A stretch of DNA of 6,871 bases from Lachnoclostridium sp. UBA903 (GTDB lineage: Bacteria > Bacillota > Clostridia > Lachnospirales > Lachnospiraceae). Shown piece by piece: positions 1 through 6,855 of this stretch. Position 1 is the stretch's first letter; each line of letters begins with the position of its first letter. Made by a program: the position numbers and the translations under genes. The notes under the pieces are model-generated. The model did no database searches. It was not told the origin of the DNA and saw only the letters and a list, made by a program, of their open reading frames with translations. The stretch covers positions 26,054 through 32,924 of the forward strand of contig DBEP01000098.1 in the NCBI GenBank assembly GCA_002294045.1, given 5' to 3'.

Positions 1-2853
1 TTATTATTAAGACATAAAAAAACCGGCGCCAGGGTAGCCGTAATCACCAATGACGATAATAACAAAGTATTTTCCATTGGATTCAGGACGCCGCCCTTTG
101 ACAGCACGGGCGTACCCCATATCATTGAACACTCCGTACTTTGCGGTTCAAGGGCATTTCCTGCAAAAGACCCTTTCATTGAACTGGCAAAAGGCTCCTT
201 AAATACCTTTTTAAACGCAATTACTTATCCGGATAAAACCATATATCCGGTTGCCAGCTGTAATGAGCAGGATTTTCAGAACTTAACACATGTTTATATG
301 GATGCGGTTTTCTATCCTAATATATATATAAAAGAAGAGATATTTAAGCAGGAAGGCTGGCATTTTGAACTGGAAAATGAAGATGCCGAATTAAAATACA
401 ACGGTGTGGTGTATAACGAGATGAAGGGAGCCTTTTCGTCTCCGGAACAGCAGCTGTTCCGGACTATTCAGAACGCCCTTTTTCCGGACACGGCTTACGG
501 TGTGGAATCAGGCGGTGATCCGGATTATATTACGGACTTAAGCTACGAAAAATTCTTGGATTTCCACAAAAGATATTATCATCCCTCCAACAGTTATATT
601 TACCTGTATGGAGATATGGATGTGCAGGAAAAACTTAACTGGCTGGACCAGGAATATCTGCAGAACTTTAATGATGAACCGGTGGATTCGGAGATTAAGT
701 ATCAGATTCCCTTTCAGGAGCGGAAGGAAATAGAAGCGGCTTATCCCTTAAGTGAAAAGGAAGACTGCAGTAACAACACCTATCTAAGCTATAACCTGTC
801 CATTGGAACCAGTCTGGACCGGGACCTATGCATGGCTTTCCAGATCCTCGAATATGTACTTTTGTCCGCTCCCGGAGCACCGCTAAAACAGGCTCTGCTG
901 GACGCCGGCATTGGTAAGGATATTATAAGCAGTTTTGATGCCGATACTTACCAGCCCATATTTACCATTATTGCTAAAAATGCGGAAGCAGAACAGAAGG
1001 AGCAGTTTGTGACTTTAATCCGTGCCACCCTGGAAAAGCTGGTATTAAAGGGGCTGGATGAGAAGTCCATAAGGGCTGCCATCAATTATTATGAATTCAA
1101 GTACAGGGAGGCGGATTTCGGACAGTTCCCGAAGGGCCTTATGTATGGCATACAGATGCTGTCCAGCTGGTTATATGATGATAACAAGCCTTTCCTTAAA
1201 TTAAATTCCAATAAAGTATTCGAAATGTTAAAATCCAGGATAGGAACGGACTATTATACGAAACTGATTACCCAGTATCTTCTTAATAATAACCATGTGG
1301 CTTTGGTGACCTTAAAACCCCAGGCCGGACTAACTGCGGTTAAGGAGGAACAGTTAAAAGAAAAGCTTGCCAATTATAAAGCAGGACTTACCGGGGAAGA
1401 AATCAAAAAGATTGTGGAGGATACCCTTCATTTAAAGAAGTACCAGGATGAACCGTCCTCCAGGGAAGATGTTGAAAGAATTCCGCTGTTAAGCCGCGAA
1501 GATATCGGCAAAATGGCGCAGCCCATATTCAATGAGGAAAAAGAAGTAGACGGTATACCTATAATCCATCACAATGTTTATACCAACGGTATTGCCTATC
1601 TCAAGCTATTGTTTGATTTGGAAGACATACCAAAAGCGCTCATTCCGTATGTCGGGCTATTATCCTCGGTACTCGGTTATGTCGATACGCAGCATTACAG
1701 TTACCTGGAATTATCCAACGAGATTAATATACACACAGGCGGTATCAATTCCGATGTTGCATGCTTTGGAAAAAAAGGAAGCCCAAATGTTTACCTTCCT
1801 ACCTTTCAGATGGATGTGAAAGTATTATATGAAGAAATGGACAATGCTTTTGACTTATTAAAAGAAATTATCAGTTTTACCAAGCTGGATGATGAAAAAC
1901 GCCTTTTGGAGATTATATCCGAAGTTAAGTCAAGGCTGCAGATGCACCTGAATTCCGCCGGGCATTCCGTTGCGGTTGACCGGGCTATGTCTTATTTTTC
2001 CGAAGCTTCCAGATTCAATGAAGAAACCAAAGGAATTTCTTATTTTAAGTTTATAGAGAATTTAGAAGCGGATTATAACAACAGGAAGGATGACCTGATA
2101 GATAAACTGAAATTATTAATGAGATATATTTTCCGGAAAGAGAATCTGATTATAAGCTTTACTTGCAATAAAGACGGACTTAAGACCTTATCCGGTAAGC
2201 TGCTGCCTTTTGTTGAGCAATTAAAGACAGACCCGGTTGACAAGGTATCGGAGCATTTTGAGCTGCGCCGCGGCAACGAGGGCTTTAAAACCTCAGGGCA
2301 GGTACAGTATGTTGCAAGGACCGGCAATTTTTTTAATACGGGCTATCGGTATACAGGGGCTCTGGATGTATTGAAAGTTATTATGAGTTATGATTATTTA
2401 TGGAACAATATCCGGGTCAAAGGCGGTGCTTACGGATGTATGTGCGGATTTTCCAGTATCAGCGGTAATGGGTACTTTACCTCTTACCGTGACCCCAACT
2501 TAGCGAGAACCAATGAAATATATGAAAAAGCCGTTGATTACATCAGGAACTTCACCGCTGATGAAAGAGATATGACGAAATATATTATCGGGACCATAAG
2601 CAGCGTGGATTCACCCCGGACGCCCAGAACCCAGGGCATTATATCCCTGGGAGCTTATTTATCGGGAACAACCGAGGAGGATATCCAGAAGCAAAGGGAC
2701 GAAATTTTAAATGTTACCGTGGAAGATATACGGCAATTAGCGGATACCGTACAGGCAATCCTGGATTGCAATAATATCTGTGTCATCGGCAACGAAAAGA
2801 AAATTGAACAAAATAAAGATATGTTCTTTGAAGTAAAGACATTAATTAAATAA
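1..2853 (+). CDS. M16C family zinc metalloprotease (presequence protease/PreP-like), 5' partial
   Basis: Zinc metallopeptidase of the M16C (PreP/Cym1, falcilysin) group, which degrades unstructured peptides inside a closed two-half chamber. Frame 1 is open from base 1, giving 950 visible residues; the first ATG, at 298, is internal, because conserved sequence lies upstream. The inverted zinc motif HxxEH is H40-I-I-E43-H44, followed by the family block CGSRAFPAKDPF. The distal zinc ligand is E140 in VVYNEMKG, 96 residues after H44, the spacing I recall for plant PreP. The C-terminal half has the conserved Arg/Tyr pair R805 and Y811 in RVKGGAYG. The middle (roughly 450-700) should be the M16C-associated domain. 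The family is about 970 residues in clostridia, so perhaps 20-25 N-terminal residues lie outside the window. No signal peptide can be judged because the start is missing. A cytosolic peptide-clearing role is inference. Confidence 0.95.
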   Translation, partial: LLLRHKKTGARVAVITNDDNNKVFSIGFRTPPFDSTGVPHIIEHSVLCGSRAFPAKDPFIELAKGSLNTFLNAITYPDKTIYPVASCNEQDFQNLTHVYMDAVFYPNIYIKEEIFKQEGWHFELENEDAELKYNGVVYNEMKGAFSSPEQQLFRTIQNALFPDTAYGVESGGDPDYITDLSYEKFLDFHKRYYHPSNSYIYLYGDMDVQEKLNWLDQEYLQNFNDEPVDSEIKYQIPFQERKEIEAAYPLSEKEDCSNNTYLSYNLSIGTSLDRDLCMAFQILEYVLLSAPGAPLKQALLDAGIGKDIISSFDADTYQPIFTIIAKNAEAEQKEQFVTLIRATLEKLVLKGLDEKSIRAAINYYEFKYREADFGQFPKGLMYGIQMLSSWLYDDNKPFLKLNSNKVFEMLKSRIGTDYYTKLITQYLLNNNHVALVTLKPQAGLTAVKEEQLKEKLANYKAGLTGEEIKKIVEDTLHLKKYQDEPSSREDVERIPLLSREDIGKMAQPIFNEEKEVDGIPIIHHNVYTNGIAYLKLLFDLEDIPKALIPYVGLLSSVLGYVDTQHYSYLELSNEINIHTGGINSDVACFGKKGSPNVYLPTFQMDVKVLYEEMDNAFDLLKEIISFTKLDDEKRLLEIISEVKSRLQMHLNSAGHSVAVDRAMSYFSEASRFNEETKGISYFKFIENLEADYNNRKDDLIDKLKLLMRYIFRKENLIISFTCNKDGLKTLSGKLLPFVEQLKTDPVDKVSEHFELRRGNEGFKTSGQVQYVARTGNFFNTGYRYTGALDVLKVIMSYDYLWNNIRVKGGAYGCMCGFSSISGNGYFTSYRDPNLARTNEIYEKAVDYIRNFTADERDMTKYIIGTISSVDSPRTPRTQGIISLGAYLSGTTEEDIQKQRDEILNVTVEDIRQLADTVQAILDCNNICVIGNEKKIEQNKDMFFEVKTLIK

Positions 2854-2925
2854 GCGGAGCCGCATATCACAGGAGTAAATAACAAAAAAAGATTCGGATA
2901 TACTGAAAAAGAGGATAAAAATTTT

Positions 2926-3834
2926 ATGAAGAAAAATGAATTCAGATCGGGCTTTGTAACCCTAATCGGACGTCCCAATGTGGGGAAATCCACCTTAATG
3001 AATCATCTGATAGGACAGAAGATTGCGATTACTTCCGATAAACCCCAGACGACCAGGAACAGGATACAGACGGTATATACCGAAGAACGCGGGCAAATTA
3101 TATTCTTAGACACGCCCGGCATTCATAAGGCGAAAAACAAGCTGGGTGAATATATGGTCAATGTGGCGGAACGCACCTTAAATGAAGTGGATGTAATTTT
3201 ATGGCTGGTGGAACCTGCTACCTTTATCGGTGCCGGTGAAAGATATATTGTGGAACAGCTTCTTAAAGTCAGGACACCGGTAGTCCTGGTTATCAATAAG
3301 GTAGATACGGTCAAAAAAGAGGAAATTTTAAAATTTATTGCTGCTTATAAGGATATTTATCCTTTTGCGGAAATCGTGCCGGTATCGGCGTTAAAAGGGG
3401 ATAATACCGGGCAATTGGTGGAAACCGTAATGAAATATCTGCCGGAAGGCCCCAGGTATTTTGATGAGGATACCGTTACGGATCAGCCGGAGCGTCAGAT
3501 TGTGGCGGAGCTGATACGGGAGAAGGCCCTTCGTCTTTTAAAGGATGAAATCCCCCACGGCATAGCAGTTGCCGTGGACAGAATGAAGGAACGTCACGGC
3601 AGCGATATAGTAGATATTGATGCGACCATTGTATGTGAAAGGGAGTCCCATAAGGGCATTATCATCGGAAAAAACGGTGAAATGCTGAAGCGTATGGGTA
3701 TATCTGCCAGGAAAGAGATGGAAAACCTGTTGGATATGCACGTTAACTTAAAGCTTTGGGTAAAAGTGAAAAAGGACTGGAGAGACAGTGACTTTCTGTT
3801 AAAAAACTACGGATATAATAAACAGCAATTATAA
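2926..3834 (+). CDS. era: GTPase Era, 30S ribosomal subunit assembly factor
   Basis: Era is an essential-type GTPase that binds the 3' end of 16S rRNA through a C-terminal KH domain and helps mature the 30S subunit. The protein is 302 residues, normal for the family. All G motifs are visible: G1 GRPNVGKS (15-22), G2 QTTRNR (41-46), G3 DTPG (62-65), G4 NKVD (124-127) and G5 SALK (154-157). The KH domain follows, with its GxxG loop as GKNG (248-251) inside GIIIGKNGEMLKRMG. The ATG at 2926 has a GAGG Shine-Dalgarno at 2911-2914, 11 bases upstream, which is slightly long spacing. The gene begins 72 bases after the M16C protease stop, and no convincing terminator or promoter lies between them, so co-transcription is plausible. 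It is complete and unremarkable. Confidence 0.98.
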   Translation: MKKNEFRSGFVTLIGRPNVGKSTLMNHLIGQKIAITSDKPQTTRNRIQTVYTEERGQIIFLDTPGIHKAKNKLGEYMVNVAERTLNEVDVILWLVEPATFIGAGERYIVEQLLKVRTPVVLVINKVDTVKKEEILKFIAAYKDIYPFAEIVPVSALKGDNTGQLVETVMKYLPEGPRYFDEDTVTDQPERQIVAELIREKALRLLKDEIPHGIAVAVDRMKERHGSDIVDIDATIVCERESHKGIIIGKNGEMLKRMGISARKEMENLLDMHVNLKLWVKVKKDWRDSDFLLKNYGYNKQQL

Positions 3835-3970
3835 AAGAAAGCGGAATATTATGGTAATTCTATTTTGTCAAGCCCCTTTTGTAAAAATGCATATGGGATA
3901 TTCTTATCAGTTTAGAAAAATCACGTTATGGAAATGATATTAATGTAACATAGGAATAAATTTTTTCAGT

Positions 3971-3977
3971 AAGGGGG
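3971..3977 (+). promoter_or_regulatory. Ribosome binding site of the YqzL-like gene
   Basis: AAGGGGG lies 7 bases before the ATG at 3985. It is the strongest argument that the short downstream reading frame is translated and is not just leader sequence of recO. Confidence 0.7.
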
Positions 3978-3984
3978 CTCATCT

Positions 3985-4176
3985 ATGAGAAATAAGGATT
4001 ATTGGGAAAGATTTGCTAAAACCGGAAACATAATGGATTATTTGAATTATACGGCCTGTACGGTCGAAGAATTGAATCAGCTGTTACCGATAGAGAATAA
4101 AGAAGGTGGGTACAGTGATGATAGCAGTATCAGTGACGGGGATGGTCTTGTCGACCATGCCTATTGGAGACTATGA
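3985..4176 (+). CDS. YqzL-like small protein overlapping the start of recO
   Basis: A 63-residue protein with no known biochemical function. The N-terminal part, YWERFAKTGNIMDYLNY (residues 6-22), has the W-x2-F-x2-TGN-x3-YL pattern I associate with Bacillus YqzL, a protein of about 47 residues also encoded between era and recO. The assignment rests on this short motif, the position and the good Shine-Dalgarno at 3971-3977. The tail (about residues 42-63) is rich in Asp, Ser and Gly and ends HAYWRL. Its last 59 bases overlap the beginning of recO in another frame, so the tail sequence is partly dictated by the conserved RecO N-terminus. There is no signal peptide, membrane segment or cysteine pair (the single Cys is C25). 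The overlap suggests translational coupling to recO, which is inference. Use the family name with caution; that the gene is real is more certain than its name. Confidence 0.75.
   Translation: MRNKDYWERFAKTGNIMDYLNYTACTVEELNQLLPIENKEGGYSDDSSISDGDGLVDHAYWRL
4101..4109 (+). promoter_or_regulatory. Ribosome binding site that decides the recO start
   Basis: AGAAGGTGG is a one-mismatch version of the anti-16S core AAGGAGG and ends 8 bases before ATG 4118. The alternative GTG starts at 4106 and 4115 would lie inside the site or too close to it, so ATG 4118 is preferred. The site itself lies within the coding region of the YqzL-like gene. Confidence 0.7.
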
Positions 4177-4864
4177 CAAACGTCTGGTCATATTAACAAA
4201 AGAAAGAGGTAAGATAACGGCATTTGCCAAAGGCGCTAGAAGACAGAGTAGTGCCTTTTTGGCGTGCAGCCAGCCTTTTTCCTTTGGTGAATTTATGCTT
4301 TATGAAGGTAGGTCTTCCTATAATCTGGTTTCGGTAGAAATCTCCAATTATTTTGAGGAACTGCGCAATGATTTAGAGGCCGCCTATTATGGAGTGTATT
4401 TTTGTGAGATATCCGATTACTTCTCCCACGAAAACGAAGACGGAACCCATAATCTTAAATTGCTGTATCAATCTCTCCGTGCGCTAAGCCAGGAATCCAT
4501 AATAAAACCTCTTGTCAGGGCCGTATTTGAATTAAAAATATTGGCCATAAATGGGGTGGCACCTCAGGTTTTTGGATGTGTGAAGTGCGGAAAAAAGTCG
4601 GGCTTTTCTCACTTTAACAGTGAAGCCGGCGGCATGCTTTGCACCGATTGTTTAAAAAATGCTGCAAAATCAATAAAAATCACGGATGCAGCCATATATA
4701 CCATGCAATATATCATATCTTCTTCCATTGAAAAGCTATATACCTTTACCGTATCGAAAGAAGTTATGTCTGAACTGAAAACGTGTGTTAAAGATTATAA
4801 AGAAATATACATAGATAAAAAAATGAAATCTTTGGATTTACTGGAAAAACTTTTCGGATATTAA
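4118..4864 (+). CDS. recO: DNA repair protein RecO
   Basis: RecO is the mediator of the RecFOR pathway: it anneals complementary strands, binds SSB and, with RecR, helps load RecA on SSB-coated single-stranded DNA. From ATG 4118 the protein has 248 residues, the usual length. The N-terminal OB-fold is recognisable from VTGMVLSTMPIGDYDKR (6-22), ILTKERGKITAFAKGARR and the following PFSFGEF strand region. An all-helical middle follows. A four-cysteine zinc site is present as C154-x2-C157 and C175-x2-C178, as in many Gram-positive RecO proteins. The frame is also open upstream through GTG 4115 and 4106, adding at most four residues, but the Shine-Dalgarno at 4101-4109 favours 4118. The start lies inside the YqzL-like gene (59-base overlap), so translation of the two is probably coupled. 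The next promoter begins only 15 bases after the stop. Confidence 0.96.
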   Translation: MIAVSVTGMVLSTMPIGDYDKRLVILTKERGKITAFAKGARRQSSAFLACSQPFSFGEFMLYEGRSSYNLVSVEISNYFEELRNDLEAAYYGVYFCEISDYFSHENEDGTHNLKLLYQSLRALSQESIIKPLVRAVFELKILAINGVAPQVFGCVKCGKKSGFSHFNSEAGGMLCTDCLKNAAKSIKITDAAIYTMQYIISSSIEKLYTFTVSKEVMSELKTCVKDYKEIYIDKKMKSLDLLEKLFGY

Positions 4865-4879
4865 GATACGAAATATAAG

Positions 4880-4908
4880 TTGAAAATAATCCATTTTAAG
4901 GGTACAAT
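4880..4908 (+). promoter_or_regulatory. Housekeeping sigma-A-type promoter
   Basis: The -35 box TTGAAA (4880-4885) and -10 box TACAAT (4903-4908) each match consensus at five of six positions and are separated by the optimal 17 bases. AT-rich sequence precedes the -35 box. The predicted start is near 4914-4916, about 190 bases before the lipoprotein ATG. It should drive the structured leader and the lipoprotein gene, and possibly glyQS downstream. The start point is inferred from spacing only. Confidence 0.75.
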
Positions 4909-4913
4909 GGTAT

Positions 4914-5075
4914 AAGCTTGCAACAATTGTCCAGTCACCCCGAGATAAAGCGTTAAATCACGCTCAGACAGAATTTCAAGCCTGACGCCGCAAAACATAA
5001 AAACATACTTGTACATACGTGTTTTGTGTGCAGCGGTTCGTCGGAACCGCAGTGACGATAACAGTCACAAACTTT
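4914..5075 (+). ncRNA. Putative structured RNA: 5' leader of the lipoprotein gene or independent small RNA
   Basis: The segment starts at the predicted transcription start and has no reading frame of note. Its ends can pair: AAG-C-TTG (4914-4920) with CAA-A-CTT (5068-5074), one mismatch, then TGT (4928-4930) with ACA (5061-5063) and GTCAC (4934-4938) with GTGAC (5052-5056). Inside are AGCGT/ACGCT (4949-4953/4960-4964), TCAG/CTGA (4964-4967/4982-4985), CAAAACA/TGTTTTG (4991-4997/5020-5026) and a perfect 7-bp hairpin GCGGTTC-GTCG-GAACCGC (5033-5050). GTGAC can instead pair locally with GTCAC (5064-5068). There is no clear terminator before the lipoprotein Shine-Dalgarno, so I favour a 5' leader over a stand-alone RNA. 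I looked for hallmarks of T-box, glycine, cyclic di-GMP, cyclic di-AMP and B12 elements and saw none. No energy calculation was done, so the fold is hand-drawn. Confidence 0.45.
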
Positions 5076-5103
5076 AATTTAATATAGATGGAGGAAATCT
5101 TTT

Positions 5104-5703
5104 ATGAAAAAATTCTTACTTTATACTATACTGGCCTTTTCCCTTGCTCTGTCGGCCGGTTGTAAAAATAAGGATAGCATAATTACGGTTGATGATGTAG
5201 AGAACAATACGGTATTAGTAAAAAATGACGGTACCGTTCAGGCTGCTACCGTTGAGATATTTGATAAAAATTATTACAATATGGATGAGTTAGAAAATTT
5301 TATTAACAAACAGATAACCAAATATAATCAGGCTAACGGGCAGGATTCTATTGTAATTGAAGCCCTGACTTTAAAAGACGGGAATGTAGTTATGGTTTTA
5401 AATTATTCCGCTCTGGAGCATTATACTGCCTTTAATGAGGTTGAAGCCGCTTTTACAACTACCGCAGATGCAAAAAATAGCGGCATGGACCTGCCGGATG
5501 TATATGTCAGTGCTTCGGACGGGGCTTTCACTTCTCCCGATGTGGCTTTAAATAATGATAAATACAATATATTGGTTTTGCATGAGAAGACGGATGTTAT
5601 TGTGGACGGCTCTATCAAGTATTTTACCAACGGGACATTATTAAGTAAATCAAAATTGCAGACCAGTTCCGATGACCCGTCCGTAATAGTATATAAACCT
5701 TAG
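5104..5703 (+). CDS. Small lipoprotein of unknown function
   Basis: A 199-residue secreted lipoprotein. The N-terminus has two lysines, a hydrophobic stretch (4-16) and a lipobox LSAG-C with the lipidated cysteine at C20, so the mature chain of 180 residues should be anchored to the outer face of the cytoplasmic membrane. The mature part has no further Cys and is rich in Asp, Asn, Thr and Val, with predicted short strands and a helix around residues 60-77 (NMDELENFINKQITKYNQ). It ends without a transmembrane segment. I recognise no catalytic or binding motif; similar proteins occur in Lachnospiraceae genomes, but I know of no function. GGAGG (5090-5094) lies 9 bases before the ATG. The promoter at 4880-4908 and a long structured leader precede it, and glyQS begins 93 bases after its stop. 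The link to GlyRS is positional only. Confidence 0.9.
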   Translation: MKKFLLYTILAFSLALSAGCKNKDSIITVDDVENNTVLVKNDGTVQAATVEIFDKNYYNMDELENFINKQITKYNQANGQDSIVIEALTLKDGNVVMVLNYSALEHYTAFNEVEAAFTTTADAKNSGMDLPDVYVSASDGAFTSPDVALNNDKYNILVLHEKTDVIVDGSIKYFTNGTLLSKSKLQTSSDDPSVIVYKP

Positions 5704-5736
5704 ATACTCTGCTTTTAATAAAAATTTAAAGTTAAA

Positions 5737-5757
5737 AATAATCATGAAATGGTTATT
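5737..5757. repeat. AT-rich inverted repeat between the lipoprotein gene and glyQS
   Basis: AATAATCAT-GAA-ATGGTTATT forms a 9-bp stem (one T-G wobble) with a 3-base loop. It is not followed by a run of T, so it is a poor terminator. It may be an operator-like dyad or a weak RNA hairpin in the gap before glyQS; chance is also possible in such AT-rich sequence. Confidence 0.3.
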
Positions 5758-5785
5758 CAGATACAAAGCCAGAAAAGTGGCAGAT

Positions 5786-5790
5786 GGGAG
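5786..5790 (+). promoter_or_regulatory. Ribosome binding site that decides the glyQS start
   Basis: GGGAG lies 6 bases before ATG 5797. The upstream in-frame ATG at 5749 would add 16 residues (beginning MVIQIQSQ) that are unlike the family N-terminus, and it sits within the inverted repeat without a usable Shine-Dalgarno. Confidence 0.6.
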
Positions 5791-5796
5791 CTTAAG

Positions 5797-6855
5797 ATGG
5801 AAAAAACAATGGAAAAAATAGTTGCCTTAGCAAAGGCAAGAGGATTTGTATACCCGGGTTCAGAAATATATGGGGGCCTGGCCAATACCTGGGATTATGG
5901 AAACTTGGGCGTGGAATTAAAGAATAATATAAAAAAGGCCTGGTGGTTAAAATTTATACAGCAGAATCCCTATAATGTAGGAGTGGACTGCGCCATACTG
6001 ATGAATCCGCAGACATGGGTGGCTTCCGGACACCTTGGGAGTTTTTCGGACCCCCTTATGGATTGTAAGGAGTGTCACGAGAGATTCCGTGCCGATAAAC
6101 TCATTGAGGATTATGCCCATGACAACGGCATTTCCCTGGAAGCATCCGTAGACGCCTGGTCTCATGAAGAAATGGCACATTATATAGAAGAACATAGTAT
6201 AAGTTGTCCAACATGCGGAAAACATAATTTTACGGATATCCGTCAATTCAACCTGATGTTTAAGACCTTTCAGGGAGTTACGGAGGATGCAAAGAACGTA
6301 GTTTATTTAAGGCCGGAAACTGCCCAGGGAATCTTTGTTAACTTTAAAAATGTATTAAGAACCTCCAGGAAAAAAATACCGTTTGGCATCGGCCAAATCG
6401 GCAAATCCTTCCGTAATGAAATTACTCCCGGTAATTTTACTTTCAGAACCAGGGAATTTGAACAGATGGAACTGGAATTTTTCTGTGAACCGGATACGGA
6501 CCTGGAGTGGTTTGCATACTGGAAGCAATTCTGTATTGACTGGTTAAAGTCCCTTGGTATGAAAGAAGAAGATATGCGTGTCCGGGACCATGAACCGGCA
6601 GAGCTTTCCTTTTACAGCAAGGCAACGACCGATATCGAATTCCTTTTCCCCTTTGGATGGGGGGAATTATGGGGGATAGCAGACCGGACGGATTATGACC
6701 TGACCCAGCATCAGAATGTATCCAGAGAAGATCTGGGATATTTTGATGATGAAAAGAAGATAAAATACATTCCTTACGTTATTGAGCCTTCCCTGGGTGC
6801 CGACAGAGTAACCCTGGCTTTTCTCTGCGGTGCTTATGACGAAGAAGAAATTTAG
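5797..6855 (+). CDS. glyQS: Glycyl-tRNA synthetase, single-chain type, C-terminally truncated
   Basis: Class IIa glycyl-tRNA synthetase of the homodimeric (eukaryote/archaeal/Gram-positive) type, which charges tRNA-Gly with glycine using ATP. From ATG 5797 there are 352 residues. The family N-terminus ARGFVYPGSEIYGGLANTWD (14-33) is present. A zinc-type four-cysteine set is C90-x2-C93 and C137-x2-C140. Motif 2 is FRNEITPG...FRTREFEQME (205-225), and motif 3 is EPSLGADRVTLAF (330-342) with the conserved arginine R337. The chain then stops after AYDEEEI, whereas family members continue for about 110 more residues with an anticodon-binding domain. The TAG at 6853-6855 is followed in the same frame by TAG, TAA and TAA. 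A shift of frame over the last 16 bases does not give the expected Gly-Gly-Asp-Thr-Arg continuation. The catalytic domain looks complete, but a working synthetase would be surprising. The cause (mutation, insertion, assembly edge) cannot be decided here. Confidence 0.92.
   Translation: MEKTMEKIVALAKARGFVYPGSEIYGGLANTWDYGNLGVELKNNIKKAWWLKFIQQNPYNVGVDCAILMNPQTWVASGHLGSFSDPLMDCKECHERFRADKLIEDYAHDNGISLEASVDAWSHEEMAHYIEEHSISCPTCGKHNFTDIRQFNLMFKTFQGVTEDAKNVVYLRPETAQGIFVNFKNVLRTSRKKIPFGIGQIGKSFRNEITPGNFTFRTREFEQMELEFFCEPDTDLEWFAYWKQFCIDWLKSLGMKEEDMRVRDHEPAELSFYSKATTDIEFLFPFGWGELWGIADRTDYDLTQHQNVSREDLGYFDDEKKIKYIPYVIEPSLGADRVTLAFLCGAYDEEEI

Noticed and set aside
298..300. ATG 298 as the start of the M16C protease
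   Set aside because: The frame is open upstream to base 1 and encodes the zinc motif HIIEH (residues 40-44) and the CGSRAFPAKDPF block, so the true start lies before the window.
695..880. Antisense open frame of 61 codons within the protease gene
   Set aside because: It lies wholly opposite conserved protease sequence, with no recognisable motif. The other antisense frames, at 2073-2327, 2655-2993, 3123-3314, 3538-3741, 5421-5630, 5947-6246 and 6443-6625, are likewise opposite real genes.
1574..1819. Plus-strand 81-codon frame inside the protease gene
   Set aside because: It is out of frame within continuous M16C coding sequence, has no family signature, and is best read as a shadow frame.
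2854..2925. Promoter or terminator between the protease gene and era
   Set aside because: GCGGAGCCGC at 2855-2864 leaves too small a loop for a stable stem and has no T-run. TTCGGA-17-TAAAAA (2893-2921) would place the transcription start inside the era coding region.
3835..3984. Promoter for the YqzL-like gene and recO in the 150-base gap after era
   Set aside because: TTGTCA at 3865-3870 is a fair -35 box but only TGCATA (3888-3893) lies at 17 bases, and TTTAGA with TGATAT (3911-3940) is weak. A promoter is possible but not supported; no clear terminator for era is visible either.
5033..5056. T-box leader for glycine-tRNA control, suggested by GGAACCGC and the nearby glyQS
   Set aside because: GGAACCGC is simply the 3' arm of a perfect hairpin. 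There is no T-box core (TGGNACCGCG), AG bulge or recognisable specifier loop, and the segment lies upstream of the lipoprotein gene, not directly before glyQS.
5052..5080. Intrinsic terminator GTGAC-loop-GTCAC followed by AAACTTTAATTT
   Set aside because: The stem has only 5 base pairs and the downstream bases are not an uninterrupted T-run, so efficient termination is unlikely.
5749..5751. ATG 5749 as the glyQS start
   Set aside because: The extra 16 residues do not resemble the GlyRS N-terminus, and the Shine-Dalgarno at 5786-5790 fits ATG 5797.
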